A stretch of 32,286 nucleotides of DNA from NCBI GenBank assembly GCA_021786845.1, contig JAJYMO010000062.1, forward strand, positions 1 to 32,286, given 5' to 3'. Source of the stretch: Pseudomonadota bacterium. Its GTDB lineage: Bacteria; Pseudomonadota; Gammaproteobacteria; Burkholderiales; Sulfuriferulaceae. Positions 1 through 7,218 of the stretch are shown here, one piece after another; position 1 is the stretch's first letter; each line of letters starts with the position of its first letter. The notes beneath the pieces are model-generated. The model was not told the origin of the DNA. It worked only from the letters and a program-made list of their open reading frames with translations, and searched no databases. A program made the translations under genes and the position numbers.

Positions 1-904
1 CACCCCAAACCCCGCAAGCAATCAGCAAACTGAAAAGCCCAATACGCCAGAACTGTTGCGTCGCATCAAGAATTTTGCGGCGTCTTTTGTATTGTAACCA
101 TAAAGTCACCATCGCAAACCATGACAAACACATGGCAATCATCAAACCGGACACGGTATGCCACCAGGCTGATCCAGCGAAAGACAGCCAGCCTGTCACC
201 GACCATGCGCCCAACAATCCACACAGCACGCCGCCTAGCCAACGTGTGATGCGTGCAGGATAGGCGGGTGTTAACAGAAACATCGGCACAACCTGGTAGG
301 AAATGCCAATAATCAGCCCGCCCATCCACCCGACCAATCCCCAAGCCTGATGCATGGCAATGAATGATGTGGGCACCGAACCGAAATCACCACTCAAGAC
401 GCCAGCCATTGCGACACCCAATGTAAAAGCGAACAAAAAAGATAACGAGGCATAAGCCATGCTCAATACGGTGGCGTGGCGCATCGGCGCACGCGCCAGG
501 CTGTATGCACCGACCAGTAAAAAAAGGCCTATCGCCACACCGAGCAGCCCAACCCCTATCCGAAGCAGGATGACACCCCAACCATACAAACCCAAAGCGA
601 GACAAACCGTACCCAGTAACCAGGGCAGATGAATGATTCTGGCGACGCCTTGTACACGCGGCACGGGGGAACCCACGACGACAGGCAGCATTTGCAGCAA
701 TGCGCCAGCCATCGTCATCGACAAGAAACCCAATGTCAGCAGGTGTGTGACAGCAAGCAGGGTGCCAGACCAGCGCGATACCCACACCTGGGTTCCGGCA
801 TGCAACAAGAGCACGGCGATGCCAACAAGAAAGAATGGCGCGGTCAGAAAAAAACGAAACGGCGCATCGATTGGCGGCGCCTGATCCATAGAAAGACTTG
901 TCAT
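1..904 (-). CDS. Multi-pass membrane protein of the NO/respiration cluster (NnrS / haem-copper oxidase-like), 3' end cut by window
   Basis: The frame runs open from an ATG at 904 to the left edge, giving about 301 residues with no stop, so the C-terminus lies outside the window. The start codes MTSLSMDQAPPIDAPFRFFL and is followed by many hydrophobic segments. Two histidine-bearing helices stand out: one with THLLTLGFLSMTMAGALLQM (around residues 53-72) and one with HQAWGLVGWMGG. They resemble the His-containing helices of NnrS and haem-copper oxidase-like proteins, so haem or metal binding is plausible but not shown. It starts 8 nt after the DUF2249 stop and is probably the last visible gene of the leftward cluster. 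The shorter overlapping frame at 387-1019 is rejected because it is rich in Cys and Arg and breaks the hydrophobic pattern. The family name is uncertain. Confidence 0.6.
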   Translation of the reverse strand, partial: MTSLSMDQAPPIDAPFRFFLTAPFFLVGIAVLLLHAGTQVWVSRWSGTLLAVTHLLTLGFLSMTMAGALLQMLPVVVGSPVPRVQGVARIIHLPWLLGTVCLALGLYGWGVILLRIGVGLLGVAIGLFLLVGAYSLARAPMRHATVLSMAYASLSFLFAFTLGVAMAGVLSGDFGSVPTSFIAMHQAWGLVGWMGGLIIGISYQVVPMFLLTPAYPARITRWLGGVLCGLLGAWSVTGWLSFAGSAWWHTVSGLMIAMCLSWFAMVTLWLQYKRRRKILDATQQFWRIGLFSLLIACGVWG

Positions 905-912
905 GGTTTGAT

Positions 913-1137
913 TTATCGCCAAATACAGATTTCATAGTGGTCATCAGCGCCGATTTCTGTGGCGTAATGGTAACCTTCGTCCTGCAGAATGCCATAGAGC
1001 GGAAAGGGTTCACGGTCAATCAACAGGCAAAGCCGATCCGCACTGGACAGTTTTTCCAACGCCTGCAACGCGCGCGTCAAAGGTTCGGGTGGCGCCAGCC
1101 CGCGAACATCAAGTTGAATGTCATGTTTCATCGACAT
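913..1137 (-). CDS. DUF2249 domain small protein
   Basis: This 74-residue protein begins MSMKHDIQLDVRGLAPPEPL and ends YEICIWR. The pattern of an early 'LDVRGL.PPEPL' strand, a helix with ALQALEKLSS, and a 'L.ID.EPFPLY..L...G' segment is that of DUF2249, a TusA-like small fold. Proteins of this group often sit next to hemerythrin-domain genes and denitrification or NO-response genes, as here. Its molecular function is not established. The ATG is one base after the stop of the upstream hemerythrin gene, so the two are almost certainly co-transcribed and probably translationally coupled. Confidence 0.7.
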   Translation of the reverse strand: MSMKHDIQLDVRGLAPPEPLTRALQALEKLSSADRLCLLIDREPFPLYGILQDEGYHYATEIGADDHYEICIWR

Positions 1138-1138
1138 C

Positions 1139-1585
1139 TCATGGCAATGTATCTGGAACAGCCTGCATGTCCCCGATTAATTCTGTCATCTGCCCACTCA
1201 ACATTTGATCCGACATCGGATAAAGTACCTGCTCCTCTTTGATATTGTGTTGTTGCAGCAAAATCAACAAGGTCTCAGCAACCCCCGAATATTCTGTTTC
1301 ATCCTGCGTGCCCATGGCAACCGCCATGCGTGTGCACAACTCAAGCATTTGTTCATGCTCCATACGCATCATGCGAGTAGGGCCCATCGTATTACCGGAA
1401 AACTGTTCAAATGCCGGAAACAACACCTTCTCCTCCATAGAAAAATGGTGCGTTAAGGCAGAATAAAACTGAGCAAAATTTTCCTGGATCAATGCCCAAT
1501 CCGGCTTTGCTGACGCTTCTGCCCCAGCAAAAAAATGATCACAACGGCGATGGTCGGCGGTAAGAAACTGGCTGATTGTAGTCAT
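1139..1585 (-). CDS. Hemerythrin HHE-domain protein
   Basis: The 148-residue cytoplasmic protein has the four-helix hemerythrin pattern with likely di-iron ligands. These are DHRRCDHFF near residue 10, HHFSMEEKVLFPAF near residues 46-59, EHEQMLELC near residue 76, and QHNIKEEQVLYP near residue 112. Hemerythrin-like proteins bind O2 or NO through a non-haem di-iron centre. Linked to NnrS and a Dnr-like regulator, a role in NO/O2 sensing, scavenging or iron-centre repair is the natural inference. The start at 1585 is supported by an AGGAG ribosome site about 6 nt upstream. It leads directly into the DUF2249 gene with a one-base gap. Confidence 0.8.
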   Translation of the reverse strand: MTTISQFLTADHRRCDHFFAGAEASAKPDWALIQENFAQFYSALTHHFSMEEKVLFPAFEQFSGNTMGPTRMMRMEHEQMLELCTRMAVAMGTQDETEYSGVAETLLILLQQHNIKEEQVLYPMSDQMLSGQMTELIGDMQAVPDTLP

Positions 1586-1661
1586 GCGTACTCCTGAAAT
1601 GATGAAATAAAATGTAACAGATGTCGTGAAAGTGAAACTCGCGCAGCGAGACTGCGTCCCA

Positions 1662-1680
1662 CTCTCCCCGCAAGGGAGAG
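1662..1680. repeat. Short hairpin in the NnrS-hemerythrin gap
   Basis: CTCTCCC (1662-1668) is repeated in inverse as GGGAGAG (1674-1680) around a 5-base loop. A second small inverted repeat, CTCGC/GCGAG, lies just to the left (1638-1650). This CTCTCCC-gcaa-GGGAGAG form looks like the REP-type intergenic hairpins common in proteobacteria. It may protect or process the mRNA between the two genes. No T-run follows in either direction, so it is not called a terminator. Confidence 0.5.
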
Positions 1681-1696
1681 CAAAGCGTAAGGGGAA

Positions 1697-1751
1697 ACGG
1701 ACATGGCGAAAGGCTGTTTCATGGTAGGGAGCGTCAATTCGCCATGTCCGT
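1697..1751. repeat. Perfect 14-bp inverted repeat at the end of the NnrS gene
   Basis: ACGGACATGGCGAA (1697-1710) and TTCGCCATGTCCGT (1738-1751) are exact reverse complements separated by 27 bases. The right arm touches the NnrS stop codon (1751-1753). The transcript would form a long stem immediately after translation ends. There is no U-run, so mRNA stabilisation or processing, or a remnant of a mobile palindromic repeat, is more likely than intrinsic termination. Confidence 0.6.
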
Positions 1752-2986
1752 CAATCCGCTTTGCCATCCGCCCGTGCGCGCCAATACATCGGCGCATAAC
1801 GTATTGCCCATAACACCCACACCGTGAACCAAATACTTGCCGCCAGCACATAGCCATAGGCAGCATCATGCTGCCCATCCGGCACCATGTCCGCCAGTAC
1901 ACGAATCACGGCGGTAAGCTGTATGCCCACAAACAGCCCGATCGTCAGGTGATCCAGTTTCAATGGACGACCGGCATGACCCAAAGTCACCCGGGATGCC
2001 ATCCCCATTAACATGCTGGTCATAAAACCGATCGTGAGCGCGTGCAGCGGCGCCAAACCAAAATGCACGCCATGCCAATACAGGGCAAGGGCGAGACTTT
2101 GCAAGCCAAACAACAGCATAGATAACCCCAACCAGGCAAATGCAGCGTGCAATACCGCCAACAAAGCCACTTGAAAGCTTTCAGTTATTCGCCACGCCCA
2201 GGTGAAATACAATGCACAAGCAGCCAAAGGAAAATCAACCACCCATAACAGGGTATCCGCGTGAAACAGGGCTAACACACCGTGCGCAACGGAACAAGCC
2301 AGCATCAGCCAAAGCAGCCCATAAGGGCGCACGACAATATAAGACTTAATGACCCGACTGGAAAAAAACGGGATCATGCGATGGCTGACAGTCATCATGA
2401 TGGGCAGCAGAAAAAACCAGATGCCCGCAACACGAGAAAACGCCAACCATTCACCGTTCCCGGTGATTCGCCACAACGCCGTGGCGGCCAGACCCAACTC
2501 CCCTGCAACAAGTGCCGCGCTGGTGATGATGGGATGGCGTTTGTCCGGGTGCATGGCGGTCAAAAGCACATGCAACAATTGAAAGATAGCCAGTGACCAA
2601 CCCAACAGCATGAACACAAGGCCGACGATCAATACCCATTCTGCTGTTGCCAACCCCACATAGCACAGCAGCACACCCGTCGATAACAGGACTGTGCTGA
2701 ATAAGGCGCGCCGCGACGGTATTTTTGCGGCATTCATCCAATTGGGATAAGTGGTAAATAAAAACCCAAACATAAAAAATGGGAAAAACCCATAAATCAT
2801 CCAGAAAGGATGTGCCCATGACGCCCCTGCAGACCATAAGGGCAGGCCGATACCCGGATGGCTGCGCGCCAGCAAGTCCAGACCCCACCAGAGCATCACC
2901 AAAACGCCCTGAATTGAACCGGCCAGAAACATGCCGCGATGAGGGGTTGCAGCCAATTGCCGCCAGAAAGGCAAATGAGTCGTCAT
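1751..2986 (-). CDS. nnrS: NnrS family membrane protein (NO response)
   Basis: The 411-residue protein has about a dozen hydrophobic segments. It has NnrS-type signatures: an N-terminal HLPFWRQLAATPHRGMFLAG, SHRMIPFFSSR in the middle (around residues 203-213), and HALTIGFMTSMLMGMASRVTLGHAGRPL near residues 317-344. NnrS proteins are haem- and copper-containing membrane proteins made in response to nitric oxide, and in studied species they protect against NO stress. The histidines in these motifs are the probable haem ligands. The ATG at 2986 is the natural start, preceded by an AGGAAA-type site. It lies downstream of the DsrC-like gene and upstream of the hemerythrin gene on the same strand, and a Dnr-like regulator is encoded divergently. 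Confidence 0.88.
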   Translation of the reverse strand: MTTHLPFWRQLAATPHRGMFLAGSIQGVLVMLWWGLDLLARSHPGIGLPLWSAGASWAHPFWMIYGFFPFFMFGFLFTTYPNWMNAAKIPSRRALFSTVLLSTGVLLCYVGLATAEWVLIVGLVFMLLGWSLAIFQLLHVLLTAMHPDKRHPIITSAALVAGELGLAATALWRITGNGEWLAFSRVAGIWFFLLPIMMTVSHRMIPFFSSRVIKSYIVVRPYGLLWLMLACSVAHGVLALFHADTLLWVVDFPLAACALYFTWAWRITESFQVALLAVLHAAFAWLGLSMLLFGLQSLALALYWHGVHFGLAPLHALTIGFMTSMLMGMASRVTLGHAGRPLKLDHLTIGLFVGIQLTAVIRVLADMVPDGQHDAAYGYVLAASIWFTVWVLWAIRYAPMYWRARADGKAD

Positions 2987-3119
2987 ACCATTTTTCCTGA
3001 ATCAGTCATCTCAACGCCTCTGTCGTGTGTGACGGGACGGGATAACAACCCTTCGTTGCCGACAGGAAAAAATCCGCCTGTCCACTCAACGCGATATGCA
3101 TGTGCGCACTGAACGCGCA
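2987..3119 (-). other. Intergenic gap between DsrC-like and NnrS genes
   Basis: The 133-bp gap holds a small stem GACAGG/CCTGTC (3061-3066 with 3077-3082). A second small stem of the TGCGC/GCGCA kind lies just after the DsrC-like stop. I see no clear FNR/DNR box or good -10/-35 pair here, so read-through from the promoter upstream of the DsrC-like gene is the simplest reading. Confidence 0.35.
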
Positions 3120-3443
3120 TCAACCCGTACTCCAGGTACGGGGGCGTTTCATGCCAGCAATGCGGCAGGTTTGTTTCACGTAGCCATAAGGAAAAAGTTC
3201 GAACAGTTTATTGCGTGAGAGGGGTCCCAAACGCTGCATCAAATGCTTGATGACAAAGCGGGCGTCAGGCGCAACCTGATGCTCATCAAAATAAGCTCGA
3301 ACAAACCGGATCACATCCCAATGATCCCCGGTCAGCACAATGTTTTCCTGGCGCGCAAACTCTTCTGCCACAGGTTCGCTCCATTCATTGGGATCCAGCA
3401 AATAACCCTCTGCATCCATTTCAGGCAATTGAATTGACGTCAT
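3120..3443 (-). CDS. DsrC/TusE family protein lacking the C-terminal penultimate cysteine
   Basis: The 107-residue protein follows the DsrC/TusE fold: an N-terminal DAEGYLLDPNEWSEPVAEEFA, then HWDVIRFVRAYFDEHQVAPDAR, then a C-terminal arm LFELFPYGYVKQTCRIAGMK. In DsrC the last residues carry a penultimate Cys (CysA) that works with a Cys about ten residues earlier (CysB); TusE keeps only CysA. Here the upstream Cys is present (KQTCRIAG) but the tail reads RPRTWSTG and has no Cys, so ordinary TusE sulfur relay in tRNA thiolation is unlikely. The start at 3443 has a good AAGGAG site. The gene is first in the leftward cluster, facing the regulator. A regulatory or partner-binding role is inferred only. 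Confidence 0.8.
   Translation of the reverse strand: MTSIQLPEMDAEGYLLDPNEWSEPVAEEFARQENIVLTGDHWDVIRFVRAYFDEHQVAPDARFVIKHLMQRLGPLSRNKLFELFPYGYVKQTCRIAGMKRPRTWSTG
3124..3142 (-). repeat. Hairpin across the last codons of the DsrC-like gene
   Basis: CCCGTAC (3124-3130) and GTACGGG (3136-3142) form a 7-bp stem with a 5-base loop. They cover the codons of the unusual RPRTWSTG tail just before the stop. No U-run follows. It may be coincidental to the coding sequence or may stabilise the mRNA end. Confidence 0.4.
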
Positions 3444-3540
3444 AATCCATCTCCTTGTGTCTGTCCATAAATGAAGTCAACAGTAACCAGCCAACGATTG
3501 CGCTTATGCATGAAACACCTCTGTGTGGTAGGATGTCGCC

Positions 3541-3546
3541 AGCTTA
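3541..3546 (-). promoter_or_regulatory. Possible -10 element for the leftward NO cluster
   Basis: On the minus strand this reads TAAGCT, which fits a weak -10 (TAnnnT). If the FNR/DNR-type box is centred at -41.5, transcription would begin near 3534 and the -10 would fall exactly here, with a leader of about 90 nt before the DsrC-like start. The element is weak alone, as expected for an activator-dependent promoter. Confidence 0.4.
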
Positions 3547-3568
3547 GACTGTTCATACCCAACGCGCC

Positions 3569-3582
3569 TTGACCTGGATCAA
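3569..3582. promoter_or_regulatory. FNR/DNR-type binding site
   Basis: TTGACCTGGATCAA matches the TTGAT-N4-ATCAA consensus of the FNR/DNR/NnrR family at all but one position. It lies between the divergent DsrC-like gene and the Dnr-like regulator. Its distance to a -10 candidate on the minus strand (3541-3546) suits class II activation of the leftward genes. It is too close to the regulator's start (3598) to activate that gene in the usual geometry, so repression or no effect is likelier on that side. Confidence 0.7.
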
Positions 3583-3597
3583 TTTACCTTGAATCAA

Positions 3598-4263
3598 ATG
3601 CCTGACATCAGCCACTTTCGGCTTGCTCCCCTGTTCCGTGACATTGATCGCGCAACATTAACACAAATCGCTGCGCATGCACGCTGGAGGGAACTGAATA
3701 CAGGCGAAACATTGTTTACCCAGGGAGAATCTGGCAAACATTTTTTTCTGGTTAAAACCGGCACAGTCAAACTGTATTTGTTGTCCGAAAGCGGTCAAGA
3801 GCACACATTGGAAATTCTGGGACGTGAACGGCTGTTCGCCGAGGCGGTCATGTTCATGGGAGGTTGTTATCCCGTCAATGCAGTTGCGCTGGAACCCAGC
3901 CGCTTAATCGCATTTGATTCAGATTATTTTCGCCACATACTGCAAGAACAACCCAAGCTGTGCCTTGGCCTGCTGGCTGCACTGAGCCGTCAATTGCACA
4001 CACTGGTCGCAGACATCGATCGCATCGCACTGCAAAGCGGCACACGCCGTTTGGCGCAATACCTGCTTGCACAACTCGCACAACCTGCCACAGAAGCACG
4101 GGTGGTAGTACTCTCCGCCAACAAACAAGAAATCGCCTCGTTGCTGGACATACGGCCAGAAACTTTTTCCCGTATCCTGACCCGACTTGCTGAAGATGGT
4201 TTAATTCGTGTGCAAGGTGATACCATCGTGCTTGAATCCCCTGAACGCCTCAAACGCATCTAA
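3598..4263 (+). CDS. Crp/Fnr family regulator, Dnr/NnrR-like
   Basis: The protein has 221 residues from the ATG at 3598; an in-frame TTG at 3589 would add three. It has an N-terminal cyclic-nucleotide-binding-type beta domain (RELNTGETLFTQGESGKHFFLVKTG) and a LFAEAVMFMGG segment typical of Dnr. The dimerisation helix follows, and a C-terminal helix-turn-helix holds the recognition segment LDIRPETFSRILTRL (around residues 182-196). The N-terminal cysteine cluster of true FNR is absent, so an oxygen-labile 4Fe-4S centre is unlikely; Dnr proteins sense NO, probably through haem. The recognition helix (E..SR) fits a TTGAT-type box, and one lies just upstream at 3569-3582. It likely controls the adjacent NnrS cluster. 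Its stop is followed without a gap by the next gene. Confidence 0.87.
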   Translation: MPDISHFRLAPLFRDIDRATLTQIAAHARWRELNTGETLFTQGESGKHFFLVKTGTVKLYLLSESGQEHTLEILGRERLFAEAVMFMGGCYPVNAVALEPSRLIAFDSDYFRHILQEQPKLCLGLLAALSRQLHTLVADIDRIALQSGTRRLAQYLLAQLAQPATEARVVVLSANKQEIASLLDIRPETFSRILTRLAEDGLIRVQGDTIVLESPERLKRI

Positions 4264-5100
4264 ATGTTAGCGCTCCTGTTGAATCCCGCACATCCCGGCG
4301 TCCCAGCCGCTTTGCTTACCGCACTGTTGTTGGGCCTGGTACACGGTATCGTGCCGGATGAACACACCTGGCCGATTACTTTCAGCTATGCCGTAGGCAG
4401 TTACTCCACCCGCAGGGGTCTGTATGCCGGATTGCTGTTTTCGCTGACTTTTACCTTGCAACGCGCCATTGCCTGCGAATTGGCCTGGTTTGGACTGTCT
4501 CACTGGATGCAAAACGACTTACTGAACCACATCCTGTTAATCCCTATTGGCCTGCTGATGGCCTGGGGTGGCTGGATCATGCAGCGCAGGCAATTGGCCC
4601 ATACCGCCAAGGGTGTCAGCTGGTCGCGTTTTATCACCGGGATGCCTGCCATACACGGATTTATTGCTGGCTGGGGCTTCGGTGCATTTGCACTGATTTT
4701 GTACACCACCCTGGCACCTGCCATGCCCAGTGCCGCTTGGGGTTGGCTACCCGGCGCCCTGTTCGGCTTGGGCACCACCCTGATTCAAGGCATCGCCGGT
4801 GCGGCTTTCGGTCATCTGGCTGCCAGCCGCCAACTCTCGCCGGAAGTATTGCGCCAATTGGCTTTATTTACCGCTTCGCGCACATTGCGCTGGGGAGGCA
4901 TCGCTTATATGCTGGCCGGTGTGTTCAGCCTGGCATTCCCACCCCTGGCACATTGGGAATTGGCCACCGGCGTACCTGTTTTAGGCCTGGACCACATTGA
5001 TCTGCCCCTCATTATCGCCATCATTGGCGTGCTGGGCGTTGGGCTGGGCAGTTTTTTTACCCGCCTGCGTACGCTGACGCGTTCATCATTACCCCCTTGA
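4264..5100 (+). CDS. NicO/NiCoT-like integral membrane protein, function unknown
   Basis: The 278-residue protein has about six to seven hydrophobic segments. An early motif, GLVHGIVPDEHTWPITFSYA (around residues 24-43), resembles the HX4DH metal-binding signature in the first helices of NicO/UreH/NiCoT metal transporters. A second similar HGFIAGWGFGAF stretch lies near residue 130. This suggests metal-ion movement across the inner membrane, but I cannot name a substrate, and a sulfite-exporter-like protein is an alternative. The ATG follows the regulator's TAA directly, so the two are translationally coupled and likely one operon. The last codons carry the -35 of the htpG heat-shock promoter. 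Confidence 0.5.
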   Translation: MLALLLNPAHPGVPAALLTALLLGLVHGIVPDEHTWPITFSYAVGSYSTRRGLYAGLLFSLTFTLQRAIACELAWFGLSHWMQNDLLNHILLIPIGLLMAWGGWIMQRRQLAHTAKGVSWSRFITGMPAIHGFIAGWGFGAFALILYTTLAPAMPSAAWGWLPGALFGLGTTLIQGIAGAAFGHLAASRQLSPEVLRQLALFTASRTLRWGGIAYMLAGVFSLAFPPLAHWELATGVPVLGLDHIDLPLIIAIIGVLGVGLGSFFTRLRTLTRSSLPP

Positions 5101-5124
5101 AAACCAGCCCGCTCACCCCCATGT
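5096..5124 (+). promoter_or_regulatory. Sigma-32 heat-shock promoter of htpG
   Basis: CTTGAAA (5096-5102), a 14-base spacer and CCCCATGT (5117-5124) match the RpoH consensus (CTTGAAA, then CCCCATnT) essentially completely. The -35 overlaps the stop codon (5098-5100) of the upstream membrane-protein gene. Transcription would begin near 5131, giving a leader of about 30 nt before htpG. Confidence 0.85.
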
Positions 5125-5163
5125 AGCCGACATCGTTCAATTTTTAAATGGAGTATGGCGCAA

Positions 5164-7065
5164 ATGACGGCTACCGCACAAAAAGAAACTTTAGGCTTTC
5201 AAACTGAAGTGAAGCAACTGTTACAACTGATGATCCACTCCTTGTACAGCAACAAGGAAATTTTCCTGCGTGAACTCATTTCCAACGCCTCCGATGCCGG
5301 CGACAAGTTGCGCTTTGAGGCCTTGTCGGACAATGCACTGTGGGAAGACGACAGCGAACTGAAAATTCACGTCAGTTATGACAAAAATGCCAGCACGATC
5401 ACCATTCGCGACAACGGCATCGGCATGACACGACAAGAAGTCATCGACCACATTGGCACCATTGCCCGCTCTGGCACACGTCAATTTTTTGACAATTTAT
5501 CGGGTGATCAAGCGCGCGACAGCAACTTGATTGGCCAGTTTGGTGTCGGTTTTTATTCCGCATTTTTAGTGGCGGACAAAGTCACCTTGATCACTCGCCG
5601 GGCAGGACTGGGTGTGGAACATGGCGTACATTGGGAGTCTGCTGGCGAAGGGGAATACACCCTTGAAAATGTCAACAAACTCACACGCGGCACTGAAATC
5701 ACCCTGCACTTGCGCGCTGACAATGCTGAACTGCTATCCAGCTACCGCATTCAATCCATCTTGCGCAAATATTCCGATCACATCACCCTGCCGATCATGA
5801 TGCAAAAAGAAGAGTGGGATGCTGAAGCGCAAACCACCCTTAAAAAAGATGAAGAAGAGGTGGTTAATCAGGCGTCTGCCTTATGGGCTCGCCCACGCAA
5901 CGAAATTACCCCGGAACAGTATGAAGAATTCTACAAGCACATCGCGCATGATTTTGAAGCGCCTTTGGCACACGTTCACGCCAGGGTAGAAGGCAAACAG
6001 GAATACACCCAATTGCTGTACATCCCGGCCCGTGCACCGTTTGACCTGTGGGATCGCGAACAACGCCACGGCATTAAATTGTATGTGCGGCGCGTGTTCA
6101 TTATGGATGATGCCAAACAACTGATGCCAGTTTATCTGCGTTTTGTACGCGGCGTGATTGACTCCAATGATTTACCGCTCAATGTGTCACGCGAAATTCT
6201 GCAGGAAAGCAAAGACATCGACGCCATTCGTGCCGGTTCAGTGAAAAAAGTGTTGGGGATGCTCGAAGACCTGGTCACCAATCAGGCGGACAAATACACT
6301 GCTTTTTGGAAAGAATTTGGCCAGGTACTGAAAGAAGGCGTGGGAGAAGACCACAGCAATAAAGAACGTCTTGCCAAATTGCTGCGCTTCGCTTCCACAC
6401 ATCTGGACACCGAAGAACAAAGCATTTCGCTGGCTGATTATGTCGCCCGCATGAAAGAAGGTCAGGACAAAATTTACTATGTGACCGCCGAAAGTTTCTC
6501 AGCCGCCAAACACAGTCCACATCTGGAATTTTTCCGCGCCAAAGGAGTGGAAGTGCTGTTGCTGTCCGACAGAGTGGATGAGTGGATGTTGTCCCACCTG
6601 ACTGAATTTGACGGCAAAACCCTGCAATCTGTTGCCAAGGGTGATCTGGACATCAGCAAACTGACCGACGAACAGGAACAAAAGGAACAGGCCGTTGAAG
6701 CGGATACCTATCAGTCATTAATCGGGCGCATCAAAACCGCTTTGGGTGAAGAAGTCAAGGACGTGCGCATCACCCATCGCTTAACCAGCTCTCCTGCCTG
6801 TCTGGTGGCTGACGAGCACGATATCAGCGGCAATCTGGAACGCATGTTGAAAGCCGCAGGACAAAAAGTGCCCAACAGCAAACCAATTTTGGAAATCAAC
6901 CCAAAACATGGCCTGCTGCAACGTCTGCTTAACCAGCAGGATGAAGACAAATTCAAAGACTGGAGTCATATCCTGTTTGATCAAGCCCTGTTGGCGGAAG
7001 GCGGCCAACTGGAAGACCCGGCAAGTTTCGTACAACGACTGAATGCGTTGTGGTTGACGCTGTAA
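5164..7065 (+). CDS. htpG: Molecular chaperone HtpG (Hsp90)
   Basis: This is the cytosolic Hsp90 ATPase that helps fold and remodel client proteins under stress. It has 633 residues from the ATG at 5164. The N-terminal GHKL ATP-binding domain shows the Hsp90 signature [18 protein letters not shown] (residues about 28-45), DNGIGM, and [17 protein letters not shown]. The middle domain has [17 protein letters not shown] and the catalytic-loop region [11 protein letters not shown], and a C-terminal dimerisation domain follows. Another ATG at 5155 is in frame, but the GGAG at 5150-5153 is only one base from it and ten from 5164, so 5164 is preferred. A sigma-32 promoter lies upstream and an intrinsic terminator downstream, so htpG is probably a single-gene heat-shock unit. 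Confidence 0.97.
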   Translation: MTATAQKETLGFQTEVKQLLQLMIHSLYSNKEIFLRELISNASDAGDKLRFEALSDNALWEDDSELKIHVSYDKNASTITIRDNGIGMTRQEVIDHIGTIARSGTRQFFDNLSGDQARDSNLIGQFGVGFYSAFLVADKVTLITRRAGLGVEHGVHWESAGEGEYTLENVNKLTRGTEITLHLRADNAELLSSYRIQSILRKYSDHITLPIMMQKEEWDAEAQTTLKKDEEEVVNQASALWARPRNEITPEQYEEFYKHIAHDFEAPLAHVHARVEGKQEYTQLLYIPARAPFDLWDREQRHGIKLYVRRVFIMDDAKQLMPVYLRFVRGVIDSNDLPLNVSREILQESKDIDAIRAGSVKKVLGMLEDLVTNQADKYTAFWKEFGQVLKEGVGEDHSNKERLAKLLRFASTHLDTEEQSISLADYVARMKEGQDKIYYVTAESFSAAKHSPHLEFFRAKGVEVLLLSDRVDEWMLSHLTEFDGKTLQSVAKGDLDISKLTDEQEQKEQAVEADTYQSLIGRIKTALGEEVKDVRITHRLTSSPACLVADEHDISGNLERMLKAAGQKVPNSKPILEINPKHGLLQRLLNQQDEDKFKDWSHILFDQALLAEGGQLEDPASFVQRLNALWLTL

Positions 7066-7093
7066 AGGATAGAACTCAAGTTATCCTTAAACC

Positions 7094-7130
7094 AAATCGG
7101 CAGGTGTGACCGACATTTGCCGATTTTTTT
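7094..7130 (+). terminator. Intrinsic terminator after htpG
   Basis: AAATCGGCA (7094-7102) pairs perfectly with TGCCGATTT (7118-7126) around a 15-base loop, and the T-run continues to 7130. A smaller stem, AAGGATA/TATCCTT (7065-7071 with 7082-7088), precedes it at the htpG stop codon. Confidence 0.85.
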
Positions 7131-7218
7131 AATGGTAAAACCATTCAATCAAGCGCAACATACGGGAAAACCGGCAGGCCAGTGATCAGTCGAGTCAGTA
7201 AAACCAAAAGGAAACCCC

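Noticed and set aside
387-1019. Long minus-strand frame (210 codons) over the first membrane-protein gene
   Set aside because: It is rich in Cys, Arg and His and lacks a hydrophobic pattern. The alternative frame gives a clean multi-helix protein with a start at 904 that runs off the window.
3569-3582. The FNR/DNR box as an activator site for the regulator's own gene
   Set aside because: A centre at -41.5 would put transcription start at about 3617, inside the coding region. Only the leftward direction fits.
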